Shown piece by piece: positions 46,801 to 57,511 of a DNA stretch of 64,000 nt. Source of the DNA: Schistosoma haematobium (lineage: Eukaryota > Platyhelminthes > Trematoda > Strigeidida > Schistosomatidae); assembly GCF_000699445.3 (NCBI RefSeq), contig NC_067195.1, positions 16,253,287 to 16,317,286 of the forward strand. Direction: 5' to 3'. Every line of letters starts with the position of its first letter. Within the stretch, counting starts at the first letter, position 1. Position numbers and translations under genes: made by a program. The notes below the pieces were generated by a model. The model made no database searches. It saw only the letters and a list, made by a program, of their open reading frames with translations, and was not told the origin of the DNA.

Positions 46801-47873
46801 ATGTCAGTTACTACAATTCCATGTCAACTTTTTTAAACACTTACGTATGTGGATATGTTTATCTTTGACGTTTCACGGACGGATCCTCTATCATGAGGTC
46901 CTTACGTTGACGAAAATTATACAGATGAAACACTTCAATTACATGAAGACTATGAAAAAAACAATTAAATATTTAGTTATCTTAAGATTTTTTGTAAATT
47001 ACAAGAAAAACACTTCTGAACTGCTTGACATCAAAATTAAGTATTAGCAGTAGGTAAAATGGTGACTATAGGAGTAATAGATGAAGTGTGATTTGAAAAC
47101 GCCTTTTATTTCAGTTTTGGACAAACACACAGAAGCAACCATAGGATGATAGTAAGAGTAATTATTAATGAACATTGAGAATTGTTAAAATAAGTGATGT
47201 CGTTAACCGTAAACCAGTTGAGTGCATACTGACGAGCAAGAGCCACATGGAACTCCGAACCCCTGATAATTAACATGTTAGAACATTGAAAGTACGACAA
47301 ACTAAAAGGTAATACTTAACGTTTGAAATATTTTAAAATTTGAACATCAACAAAAATGACAATCAAATTACTGTATATCGCAGTATCTTACTTAAGTCTT
47401 GTGCTTTTTCTTCACTGACAACAGGTTGTCCAGAACTGTAGAAATCCATTATAGTCGCATATACATCAGGTTTTATTACAGCCCATTCGAAGTCGTCATT
47501 CTACCACTTGTCATATCGGAAAAATCATAAACCGACCTTAGTAATCGTGATGAAATCAGGACCAAAGAAGACTCGTTCAACCCCTTCGATTCGAAACAAC
47601 TGTCTAAAGTTTTCAATAATTTAAAATAATTTGCACCTAGCCAACGGGGAAGACGTGGATTGCGTGCAAGATGGAAAGTCTCTAGTACCAGAACCTAGTA
47701 CAGGTTTACCAGGAAAATATTTTAAGCTGTTAGGATTGGGAGTTTCTTGGACTTGAATAAATAATTTTCTAATCCCTGATAAAAAATTACAAGGTTGAAT
47801 CGAGAGACCTACTTGGTTGGAATGATATCGACTGAGTGTTGATTAACCGACGAAAACTGTTGAGTACAAGCAT
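43873..47873 (-). CDS. NFU1: NFU1 iron-sulfur cluster scaffold, mitochondrial
   Basis: Six exons on the minus strand: 47813-47873, 47637-47775, 47537-47603, 47392-47500, 45805-45911 and 43873-44091. They join to 702 bases (233 residues); every junction is GT-AG and in phase. The first 20 or so residues ([18 protein letters not shown]) are basic, serine-rich and lack acids, a typical mitochondrial presequence. The Nfu N-terminal domain follows ([37 protein letters not shown]). The NifU-like C-terminal domain begins at [19 protein letters not shown] and carries the cluster-binding CSSC at C176 and C179, then the [13 protein letters not shown] block. NFU1 carries or hands over 4Fe-4S clusters to targets such as lipoic acid synthase. 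Length fits animal orthologs. The first donor (A|GTAGG) and the exon 3 donor (AAG|GTCGG) are the least canonical. The gene looks intact. Confidence 0.96.
44092..45804. other. NFU1 intron 5 with repeat fragments
   Basis: The stretches 44170-44520 and 45240-45440 are less AT-rich than ordinary intron and look like dispersed-repeat pieces, but I cannot name a family. No coding sequence supported. Confidence 0.4.
45912..47391. other. NFU1 intron 4
   Basis: AT-rich intron. The open frames at 46250-46507 and 46793-47047 show no motif and are probably chance. Confidence 0.5.
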
Positions 47874-48893
47874 ATTTTTTCTAAAGCTTTAGTTGTTAAC
47901 AGCAGTCAGTGTAGTAAACATCGACGGTGAAAACAATCGGATGAGTAATAAAACATGTAGACGATAAAATAACTCCCTCAAAACATTTTGTATCAATTTA
48001 CTGAAATATGTAACTAAATAGAAGTCACTTATGAAACGTCTTCCTAAAATGAAAGTCTTCTGCTATTAAAACAAATTCAGATTTAATCCCCAGTCACTTT
48101 AGTAGGTATTGCAAATCTGACTATTCAGTTCAAGCAAACTGGAAACGTATATTTATACACATGTCCACAGGTGATAACTTATGATTATAAAAAATGTAGA
48201 CCGAGATCAATAGCCGATATGTATACAAGAGGTATGCAAACTTCATTCTATTTAAGCACACAACATATTAGACGATTATAGGTGTGTGCAAGTCAAAACA
48301 ATTCCACCTGCGCATATCAGCGATTTCAGCCCGTCTCAACCGTCAGCTCGCTGACTAAGTTTGGGGTCAAGTAGTTAGCATTCTTGAAAAGGATATCTCA
48401 CAAAGCGTATGTTTTGAGAGCTACCACGCTGCGTAGGTCGAGTAGTTACATGATTTGTCAAGGAAACTATAAAGGTCGACTTAGCTAAAAATCAGACTTG
48501 TCACACTTGACGGAAGGGTGAAAACGATAGTGAAATAAACAAGAAAGTAATTCAATAGAGGAGAAGTTAAACTCGCTTATCTATCTAATAAGTAAGATCC
48601 TACTTTTCTTATTTAACGTCAATATACCAGCACTCTTTGGCACATAAGAATTCTGTTTCCTTAAAGAAAGAAAATGATATATGTTTATCGACCAAGGTAT
48701 TTAACACCATAAATAAAATAGGTTATTTGATTTGTCCTTTTAACATTATGGACTACATGCACAAAACCGATTATTTAGAGTTATATTTTTGCACTCCCTT
48801 TTCAAAGAAACGATCTAATCAACCCAGCTTAACATAGGCGAATAATAAATTGGCAAAAAAGTTTTCAGGCCTTGAGTATAGGACTATCAACTC
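47874..48893. other. region upstream of NFU1
   Basis: About 1 kb between the NFU1 start and the next repeat unit; it should hold the promoter. A GC-richer piece at 48290-48480 may be a repeat fragment. No conserved promoter motif can be called. Confidence 0.4.
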
Positions 48894-49298
48894 GTTTTAA
48901 GAGGTTAAAATACTTTAGTTCAGTTTACTAAGGAGCTCTAGTTAGCAAAAGAATCAATGGGAATTAGTAAGTAAATCATATCTGAACATATTTAGCGAAA
49001 TAAAACGAACATAACTGTGTACTTGAAAATAGTTACATTGGTTAAATATTTTTGGATTCACAGATACTAATTGCGCACTGTAAGGACTTATTATCCAGTC
49101 AAACTGTGAAACCAGTTTGTTGAGAGCTCAAACGTAAACACCAACATTTTAATTACTAAAGTCTCTTAGAGAACTACATCCTTCAGTGAATAGTAATCAA
49201 ATCGGGATAGTAATACCAAAGAAATTCAGCAGTTAGTACGCCTATTACTTCGAAAAAAAATACTACAGGCCAGTTCAAATCACTTGTTGGCAATAATA

Positions 49299-49302
49299 CC
49301 GG
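49299..49302. other. paralogous empty site for the Boudicca insertion
   Basis: CCGG in repeat unit A. The same position in the inverted copy is interrupted by the LTR element at 56720-61968, which is flanked by CCGG on both sides. The surrounding sequence matches without a gap. Confidence 0.9.
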
Positions 49303-50507
49303 TGTACCGGCAACTCGGGAAATGTTAGCTATCTCCAAACTACAGTATCTTCTGTTCATGATTCTTTGCTACCAAAAAACCTCATAGTAGTAGGTTAACC
49401 AAAACGCAGTATTTACTCTGTCTGCTACTGCCTTGTTTCTGGCCTTTGGTTGTTTGAAATTATTGAAGCTTTAAGTAAGATTGTCATGTAGGTACTAAGA
49501 CGGTCAGTATAAACACGAAAGGAGCTTTCCAGTAAACAAATTAATGTGCCGGAATGTAACGTTTTCATTTATTTATTTGAACACAAAAAATATTTGTACA
49601 AAGAGGCACCGAATTCATATGCGCCACACAAGTCACTTGATTTGTGAGTGGACTGTGTTACTGCCCGAGTGCCCAAACCGAAGCAGGTGGTTTTCTTAGA
49701 GGGACACAACCGGAACCTCCGACCTCAAGATCTAGTCCACAAGGAAGTGGAGCAACGTAAGCAGATGCAATCCCATGGTAGACGGTGACCAACAATAGGT
49801 TCATGTGCCATTTGTTCCTTCAGGAACCTGCAGCCCATGTGCAAAATTGGTTTGGACTCAAGGTTTTCCAACTCCTCTGGGTGGGCTCTCCGTGTCCACC
49901 AACCCGGTTAAGGCGCCGGATATTCGCTTTTCGTCCTCTCAATTTAGTAAACAACACTCCCACCGCGAGAAGAAAGTTGGTAGGACTTCCCTAGCAGTGG
50001 CTGTATAGGCGTGACCATGTGGGCATTTCAAGGAGAGCTAACTCTCCCCACTCTCGGCCGTACAAAGGAATTTGAGAGGGTGAAGCCCCTAACATTGCTA
50101 CTTTTAACTTACAACGGTAACATATAGAGCCGGAAAGCTAAGGTAGATAAATCTCCTGAAAGTGAGAAATCCTACGAACAGTGTTCAATATAATTTAATA
50201 GGTATTTATGAAAGCATAAACACTGAAACATAGCGAAATGAACTGTGAAAAGGCATCTGTTACGTAAATAGACACGCTACACTAGTTAAAGAATGGTTTG
50301 ACTAGCTAATTAACAGTGACTTCAGGAATATTGACATACTACAAAAATGCACTGAAGTTTTGAGTAGTTTGTGATAAGACGTGTGCATAATTAGTGTTTA
50401 GACGGCGTTCGACTTTATCTGAAGCATGGCAAAAGCCATTATTTAACGTTAATTCAACTGCAAAATCAATGTGGAATAAGAGATATATCTTGCATTATTA
50501 CTAAGTA

Positions 50508-50527
50508 CCCAATCTCCGGAGATTGGG
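50508..50527. repeat. 20-bp perfect palindrome
   Basis: CCCAATCTCCGGAGATTGGG, repeated at 63085-63104 in unit C. It borders a block of about 180 bases with alternating G-runs and C-runs. Confidence 0.9.
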
Positions 50528-50755
50528 GCCCTATTTCGGGGTTTACCCAAAGTCAAATGGTCTTTCCCAGAGTTTGGGGAAATCCGTATACCTGAGGAAA
50601 TTTTGGGGTTTTTGTACTATTTCCCCAAAAATTTATATAGCGGCTTCCCAAAAATTTCCCCAAAACGGATAAAATTTTCCGCAAAATTAGGAGATAGGAT
50701 AACACTACATTTAGTCAGTCTTCAGTAATAAAGATAGTAGGTTGGTGAACCTGTA

Positions 50756-51106
50756 TTAATCCTGACACATTGCTTTCCAGTGAAGGTCCAGCTTTTCCTT
50801 GAAAGTATTCACTGATGGGGCTGATACCACTTGTTCATGTAAGGCGTTCCAACGATTGACTACTCGATGAGAAAAACGGGACTCCACTTTAAGTTTATTA
50901 GATCGTGGTTTGTGAACATTCTTGCTATGACCTCGGAGATTATTAGTGCTGGAGGGAGCAAAAGGATAAGATATATTAACACCCAAATCATAATTAAAGA
51001 TACGAAATGGCAGTATTAGGTCACCTCGTGTCCTACGATACGACAAGGGGAAAAGATTTAGGCGTTTTAAACGCTCATCGTAAGGGAGTCTAGAAAGACC
51101 CTTCAC
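50756..51106 (-). pseudogene. CR1-like reverse transcriptase C-terminal fragment
   Basis: A 116-residue open frame (it can be extended upstream to about VKDTNSVERVQRVRTKLVKG). It shows the usual end of CR1/Jockey-type reverse transcriptases: LSRLPYDERLKRLNLFPLSYRRTRGDLI, then the WNALHEQVVSAPSVNTFKEKLD block and a short tail to the stop. The polymerase domain itself is missing, so this is a dead 5'-truncated copy. The same protein is encoded at 62506-62856. Confidence 0.75.
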
Positions 51107-51247
51107 TAATTTCGTTCTTACACGCTGGACACGCTCAACGGAGTTAGTATCCTTTACCAGACACGGGCTAGCTGCTTGGATACAGTAGTTAGCCCGTTGC
51201 TTGAATTATCCAACCATACTAGTGATCAGTTTAGTTTTCAAGAATTA

Positions 51248-53019
51248 ACAACGTAAAAATGCTCCCACATGTCATCACTTTTGACTAACTTCTTTTACTA
51301 CATAGGTACCTAAATTTGTATGTATCTAGTAACCTGGGAATATCATCTCCAGTGAATTTGAAAGTCCGCCAACGTTTCAACCCAACTTTGAGGAACGTGA
51401 TGGTCTATTAATCTTGAGGTTTCCAAACGTGAAGGACGATCGAAACTATACTAGAAGACTTAGTTGCAGAAACCAAAAAAACTCAGGGCAACGCACCCTG
51501 TAAACTAGGCGCCACTATCTCAGAATTTCAATCGATAAATATTGAATCCCAAATGTGATTATTATATTTTATTTATCTCAGTTGTCGTTCTCATACTTGC
51601 TGTCAATTGAATTTATGAATGGATGATGGTGTATTCCATGCATTAACTAATTCTCTGACTCGCTTTTTTTCTTTCACAATAACTGTTTTAACATTTCTCC
51701 ACACGATTTCAGAGTGCAGCATCCATTCTGGGTAGACTCCAGGCGTTCATTATTTGCCTCTCCGACAGAGTTGTATGACATACAGTTGGTTTATTTGCTT
51801 CCAACTTATTGACAATATTGCGCTGAATTTCGCGCCAGTCCTATCGCATTATGTCTGGAATAAACGTTACTTCAGGTGTGACTTCTTTTTCCCAAGTTTC
51901 AATAATTCATTCGACTGAAGTATATGATCTGTCATAACTATAAATCTCTAATATGTTTAAGTTGTATTGGTTGTTTATTAAGGGTTTCAAAGGGAGTTGA
52001 GTAGTTTGCAATTCTTTGGATGCGTTATAAGAGGTTAACATCCATATTGTTTGGAGTTGCTGTGAGAGTTTGTTGTAACTATACTTAACTATGAGGGGTG
52101 TAACACTCTTTAGTGATGGTACTTTATAGTGAGATCAGTCCACTAACTCAGCTGTAAATGTGGTTTGTTAGACGATGCTTATACGAAAGCAGGAGCGAGC
52201 GCGAATACATCATTAAATTTTTACAAATACGTCATCAGGTTATTACATATATTGAGTTCATTCAGTGGACAGACTATTTTCTATTGCTAGAGGTAACTTA
52301 AGAGGTTTTTAGACTTGTGGTTCTTAACCATATGGTCTCTGAAGCTGAATATATGATAACTGAGAAAGTTGCCTTTCAAACTGCAACACTTTTTCTAAGT
52401 CGAATATGGTGAATGTTGGAACGATCAACCGAAATTACATACCACAACCATGCTGGCGTGGTCACTCGGTGTAACCTCTAGCTTTTTGTTTCAAATATAT
52501 CATACTCTTCCTAGCTCAAATGTGTTCTTCGTATGGGTGATTGGCACGTAGGGAAAGTCAGTGTAGACTATGATGTGGCTTCCACTTGAGATCTTCTAGA
52601 TTAGATAGTCTTATCATGACAAAATTACAATTTCGGGATTAGGTCTCACTCTACAGACTCCATTGTGACTCTTTAACTCAAATAAGTTTAATTATTGGCT
52701 TTCCTGCGTAACACTACGCACTGCTTTTAAATCAAAGAAGATTTGTGTCAAAATCGATCCAATGTGTATAGTACGATAATAAGTACTAGTAAAATTGTTT
52801 TGGTGATCAAGAATTACCAACTTAAATCTTATATGACCAGATGAATACAAGTGGAAGTGTGATATATTGAATTCGTAATAGACGTACAAATAAGATCGTT
52901 GGGATTACCAGTTCATACAAATAACACAACCACCTCAGCTCTGATGTAATTCCAGATTTCTGTTGTCCATTCTACATCTCCTTAGACCCATTAGGTGTCT
53001 GTTTTGTTGACTATTATAT
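51248..53019. other. no supported gene
   Basis: Mixed composition, only short ORFs. Nothing recognised. Confidence 0.45.
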
Positions 53020-54260
53020 AAAGACTCTGATGATCTAGAATGTATTCATTAGTGTCAAAATAAATACGCAAAATTGGAACAGACCCACATGGCTCCTGAA
53101 ATTGTATGTGATCAACATGTCAGTTGTTCGTACTTGAAGAGGTTAATTCCTTTATAGCTGATTCAAATAAATAGTTTCTCGTTGACTGTGTATCTACGCA
53201 GGCCAAATCTCCTAGTAATATTATGAGTCTACTCGAGATCGTTCAAAAGCCAGAACGCCAGTTGTAGGGATACTACATTGTTTATAATTAGTAGAAATCC
53301 ACAATCAACACAGGAAGCGAGCACAGAAGGAACTGAATGAGAGTGAGCGTAGAGAGCAAAGAAAAACGGACCGGAGAAGCCATATGGGCCAAATCAATTT
53401 AACTCAACATTTATAGTCAAACAAAAGTACGTTACAGACATGTTGTAAGTAAAATAGGTAATCCACGCATACACTTACATAAAAAGGTCAAGGTTGATTA
53501 GCGAATAATTATCAAGGTTCAAGTGTTACTCAAGAAGAATGAACAAATTAGCTTGTCCGGAAGTTAGAATAAGCTATGTGGGCTTCACATAGCGACCGAC
53601 ACTTCATACTTGATTCATCGGTATCGACAACTCGAACCGTAGATTTTCAAACACAGTTCGTCACAATCCCTGAGGCCGATCAAAGATCGTTTCCACAATA
53701 ATACGTAGCTCTCATGGACACTAAACACCCTACATTCTAACGTTTAATCCATCTCTTTAATACTTTCAGAGTCTCATTCGTTGTAGAATGTTCACTTTTC
53801 CTATATTTCAGCAGAAATGGAATTATTAGCAGTTTTTAATAGCTCAACAAAATTTTCTGTATGACCATTGGAACAAGGGTGTTTACGAGCAGCGGACAGA
53901 AATGTACGCATCATACCATTCAACAAGATAGGGACTATATCTGAAGCCAGGTGAGAGCCGTTATCAGTCATCAAGCTATGAGGACCTCCTACAGACTGAA
54001 CACTTCACTTAGTGTCTAGATTGTGATATCAGAATTTGGGGAGGTTGTGAAAAAACCTCAGGCTTGGAAATGGATCAAAACAACCTGCATGAATTCTCTG
54101 TCAGGTTTCAGACGATACTGACCATGGAGTCGCTTTTAAAAGTAGATTTTTGAACTTTCTGGTCTATCTCCCTGCTCCAAAACTGCACCAATATCAACAT
54201 ATAGCGCACCAGTAATGAGTACGGCATGTACACTTGAGGAGAAAATTTGAATAACGACAT
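53020..54260 (-). pseudogene. decayed gypsy integrase relic
   Basis: Related over its length to the integrase part of the element at 232-4370. For example, CTCCTGAAATTGTATGTGATC near 53093 matches 563-583, and ATGACCATTGGAACAAGGGTG near 53860 matches the region around 905. Many indels and stops leave no open frame. It is split by an insert at about 53263-53665. Confidence 0.75.
53263..53665. repeat. insert in the gypsy relic, solo-LTR-like
   Basis: About 400 bases with no counterpart in the related element, starting TGTAGGGA and ending CGTCACA, the TG...CA form of an LTR. I see no clear target duplication. Confidence 0.4.
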
Positions 54261-54288
54261 CACTTTGCGTAAAGGGGTGCCTTCAACT

Positions 54289-54375
54289 GTGTGAGTTCAG
54301 TAAAAGAAATACGATCAGCATCAAAGATTAAAGACTTACACAGCTATTGATTTTGGGGATTTATTCACCGCCATT
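54289..54375 (-). repeat. fragment of a Boudicca-like LTR
   Basis: Diverged match to the inner end of the LTR at 56720-57040, including CGATCAGCATC and ATTTTGGGGATTTATT. Confidence 0.65.
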
Positions 54376-54476
54376 TACTGCAGCTATCCATCTTCAAGTG
54401 AAAGATCATAATTTTTCAGGATTTGGGTGTATATCTAACTGTTCAATCACAAACACCATCGTGACGCAAATAAGAT

Positions 54477-54773
54477 TGAAGATGTCACAGGTATTTGGTG
54501 TTTGACAACGCTTTAATCAGTAACATATTCTACTATGAATCGTACACACCAAGTGAAATCAAAAGACAGAAGCGAGGAGGTTCGAAGATATATTTGATAG
54601 ACTATCAATATATCGAGAATCGTCTGATCTAATCTGGCTAGCGATTGCAGTAGATGTTGAGCACGGCGTTCCCACTCGTGATCTGGTGCGGATGCATGAC
54701 CGAGTGCCTTCAACTAGGTTGGTCCATTAAAACTTACAGAGCTATTTATTTTGGGGACTTATTTACCGTTACA
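54477..54773 (-). repeat. solo Boudicca-like LTR, diverged
   Basis: Matches the full LTR at 56720-57040 with many substitutions: GATGTCACAGGTATT at the start, GAGCACGGCGTT in the middle, and TATTTTGGGGACTTATTTACC at the end. No internal sequence is attached, as expected after LTR-LTR recombination. Confidence 0.85.
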
Positions 54774-56023
54774 AGATGGTAGTGAAATTGACGTGATAAC
54801 TAAGGATTACTAGAACAGTCCAAGGAATTTCAAACATGATCTGTGTTACGGATTGTAAACCTCATACTAACACCTTCAATTTTGATTATTGAATAGCATT
54901 TGTCCCACGCTATTACTAATTATTTTCAGTTGCATTATTGTCGATTACATTATAATGACAAGGACGTTTCGCAAACTTTTCTAGGGTTTCGTACAATAAG
55001 CAAAAGTATTTCTGGAAGGCACTTTTTGGTAGACTAAAAAAATAACGTTTTTTCTGGTAATTTAACCGAGCATACTAGTCTAAGACCCTGTAGGTGCTCT
55101 AAAGCACTTAAATTACAGAACAAACACTGTAAGATTTAACTCTAGAATTACGAATTTCCACTTTATTCAGTTCTTAGCAATGGAAATAAGTGGATGTCTA
55201 AAAGTCCTTATCGGTGACGGCCACTAAATTGATGACAAATGAGAGTATTTTAAAAATTGGAGGAATCTGTTAGATGATAAGTTGTGTTTAAATCTACCGT
55301 GGATGTGCGAATAGAAGTAACTTCATCGCGAGACGAATATTGGGAAAGTTGAAATAGTCGGTGATATCCTTCGGGTTATTAATAATATCATTTATGTCTT
55401 TATTATATTATTAGCAGACGATTTTATTGTCAATTTCTAATTATTGTGAGCTTTCAATGAACATTTGAATGTTGTTATACGCTTTACAATCCCTTAATTA
55501 TCGCTAACTAAGTATGTTCTGTCACCTTCGACCTATACAATTTATATTATAATTGTAATTGAAGTGCTGCTAGACCAGACGTTTACAGTATATTCTCGAA
55601 GGGGTTTTTGGTCATAATCGAATTGGGGTATTAAAAGACTTGTCTGTCATTTACTATCATTTTCTGATTGACTACTAGGTTAGAAAAGGCCTTGAGGACC
55701 AATAGGCGTTAAGACCTTGGTGCTCTCTCATTGATATTTGTACAAATTGGCAAAACAGGTCACCGGTCCGACTGGCAGTATAGCATGAGATAAAGATCGA
55801 AAATTTCAAGTCATTTCAAGTCCGCGGTGTTCTCGAAATGTGACAGGAAAAACACCTCCTGAGGAAACTCCCGTCTTTAAAAAAAACTGTCTGCTCTTTC
55901 ATATGGTTATTTAAAACCAATTGTTGCATATCGTTTTCATATAGCCTGCTCCAGTATGTATAGAACTTCATAAAAAGTTGATTCATAATTTGAGCGATGA
56001 CAATATGTCTTACAAATTCAATG
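54774..56023. other. no supported gene
   Basis: AT-rich DNA between the solo LTR and repeat unit B. Nothing recognised. Confidence 0.45.
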
Positions 56024-56719
56024 CCAGGAAAGTCCTACCAACTTTCTTCTCGCGGTGGGAGTGTTGTTTACTAAATTGAGAGGACGAAAAGCGAATATCC
56101 GGCACCTTAACCGGGTTGGTGGACACGGAGAGCCCACCCAGAGGAGTTGGAAAACCTTGAGTCCAAACCAATTTTGCACATGGGCTGCAGGTTCCTGAAG
56201 GAACAAATGGCACATGAACCTATTGTTGGTCACCGTCTACCATGGGATTGCATCTGCTTACGTTGCTCCACTTCCTTGTGGACTAGATCTTGAGGTCGGA
56301 GGTTCCGGTTGTGTCCCTCTAAGAAAACCACCTGCTTCGGTTTGGGCACTCGGGCAGTAACACAGTCCACTCACAAATCAAGTGACTTGTGTGGCGCATA
56401 TGAATTCGGTGCCTCTTTGTACAAATATTTTTTGTGTTCAAATAAATAAATGAAAACGTTACATTCCGGCACATTAATTTGTTTACTGGAAAGCTCCTTT
56501 CGTGTTTATACTGACCGTCTTAGTACCTACATGACAATCTTACTTAAAGCTTCAATAATTTCAAACAACCAAAGGCCAGAAACAAGGCAGTAGCAGACAG
56601 AGTAAATACTGCGTTTTGGTTAACCTACTACTATGAGGTTTTTTGGTAGCAAAGAATCATGAACAGAAGATACTGTAGTTTGGAGATAGCTAACATTTCC
56701 CGAGTTGCCGGTACACCGG
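56024..56719 (+). repeat. repeat unit B, left part
   Basis: Reverse complement of 49299-49994. The unit is 5'-truncated here and interrupted at its right end by the LTR element. Confidence 0.9.
56716..56719. repeat. target-site duplication, left
   Basis: CCGG, matching 61969-61972. With the adjoining T it could also be read as five bases (CCGGT). Confidence 0.85.
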
Positions 56720-57040
56720 TGATGATGTCACAGGTATTCAGTGTTTGACAACGCTTCTACCAGTAACACCTTCTAATGTATTTCGTTCCCACCCAGAGAA
56801 ATCAAAAGACAGAGTCGAGGAGATCGGAAGAGTATATTTGGCGATGACCAATATATCGGAATTCTCTGATCTAATCTAGCTAGCGATTGCGGTTGATGTT
56901 GAGCACGGCGTTACCACACGTGATCTGGTGCGGATGCTTGACCGAGCGCCTTCAGCTAGATGAGTCCACTAAAACATATGATCAGCATCCAATGTCGAAA
57001 ACTTAGTGCTATTTATTTTGGGGATTTATTTAGCGCTACA
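56720..57040 (-). repeat. 3' LTR of the Boudicca-like element
   Basis: On the minus strand it starts TGTAGCG and ends CATCATCA, so it has TG...CA ends. It differs from the other LTR at five bases, all within about 110 bases of the TG end. Confidence 0.93.
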
Positions 57041-57057
57041 GATCACTCCCCCCGTAG
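57041..57057 (-). promoter_or_regulatory. polypurine tract
   Basis: ACGGGGGGAGTGATC directly abuts the 3' LTR on the minus strand. It is the expected primer for plus-strand DNA synthesis. Confidence 0.7.
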
Positions 57058-57511
57058 TGAGGCAGTGACGACCCTAAGACGTGGCCAGCAAGAAGTTCAA
57101 ACCCAACGAGTTTGTCGTTGGTAAACACTCTTCTGATAGCTTACTAAGTGTAGCAGCGTCTGGTCGCCTTTTCTTACTATATGGGACCGAGGTACAACAT
57201 AGTAAAAAAAGAAAAAGTTACAACGAAAAATTTCGATTCCTCGTAAACTGCATTGTTCTTTTCCAGCCGTCCTGGAAAAGAAAAAAGAAAGTGTAAGTGC
57301 ATGTCGAAATACACTCGTATGTGCGTAAAAACACAATGTCGGCGAAAAATGGAAAATATACTCAAGCACACATAATAGCGTTAAAAATGTTTTTTTTGTT
57401 TTGTTTTTTTTAAGTAAAAAAAATAAATATATAAGCATATTAAAATTCTTTTTTTTAAAAAATATATATCGCAAAAAAAGATCGAGATAATATAAAATGT
57501 CGAGTAGTGAT

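Larger units (their letters stand above)
48894..51247 (-). mobile_element. repeat unit A with CR1-like 3' end
   Basis: On the minus strand the unit runs from 51247 to 48894: a 5'-truncated CR1-like reverse transcriptase tail (50756-51106), a structured G- and C-run block (50508-50690), a GC-richer segment (49560-50110), and a further AT-rich part. The reverse complement of 49612-51235 recurs at 62377-64000. The reverse complement of 48894-49994 recurs, interrupted, at 56024-62376. It therefore behaves as one mobile or tandemly duplicated unit of about 2.35 kb. Confidence 0.8.

Noticed and set aside
49785..50008. Two overlapping ORFs of 67-69 codons, recurring at 56010-56233 and 63604-63827
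   Set aside because: They lie in the GC-richer part of the repeat unit and overlap in two frames; repeated because the unit is repeated, not because of coding constraint.
57097..57474. 125-codon ORF between integrase and 3' LTR of the Boudicca-like element
   Set aside because: Mostly encoded by poly-A/T tracts (K/F/N runs); considered noncoding. An envelope-like gene was considered and is not supported.
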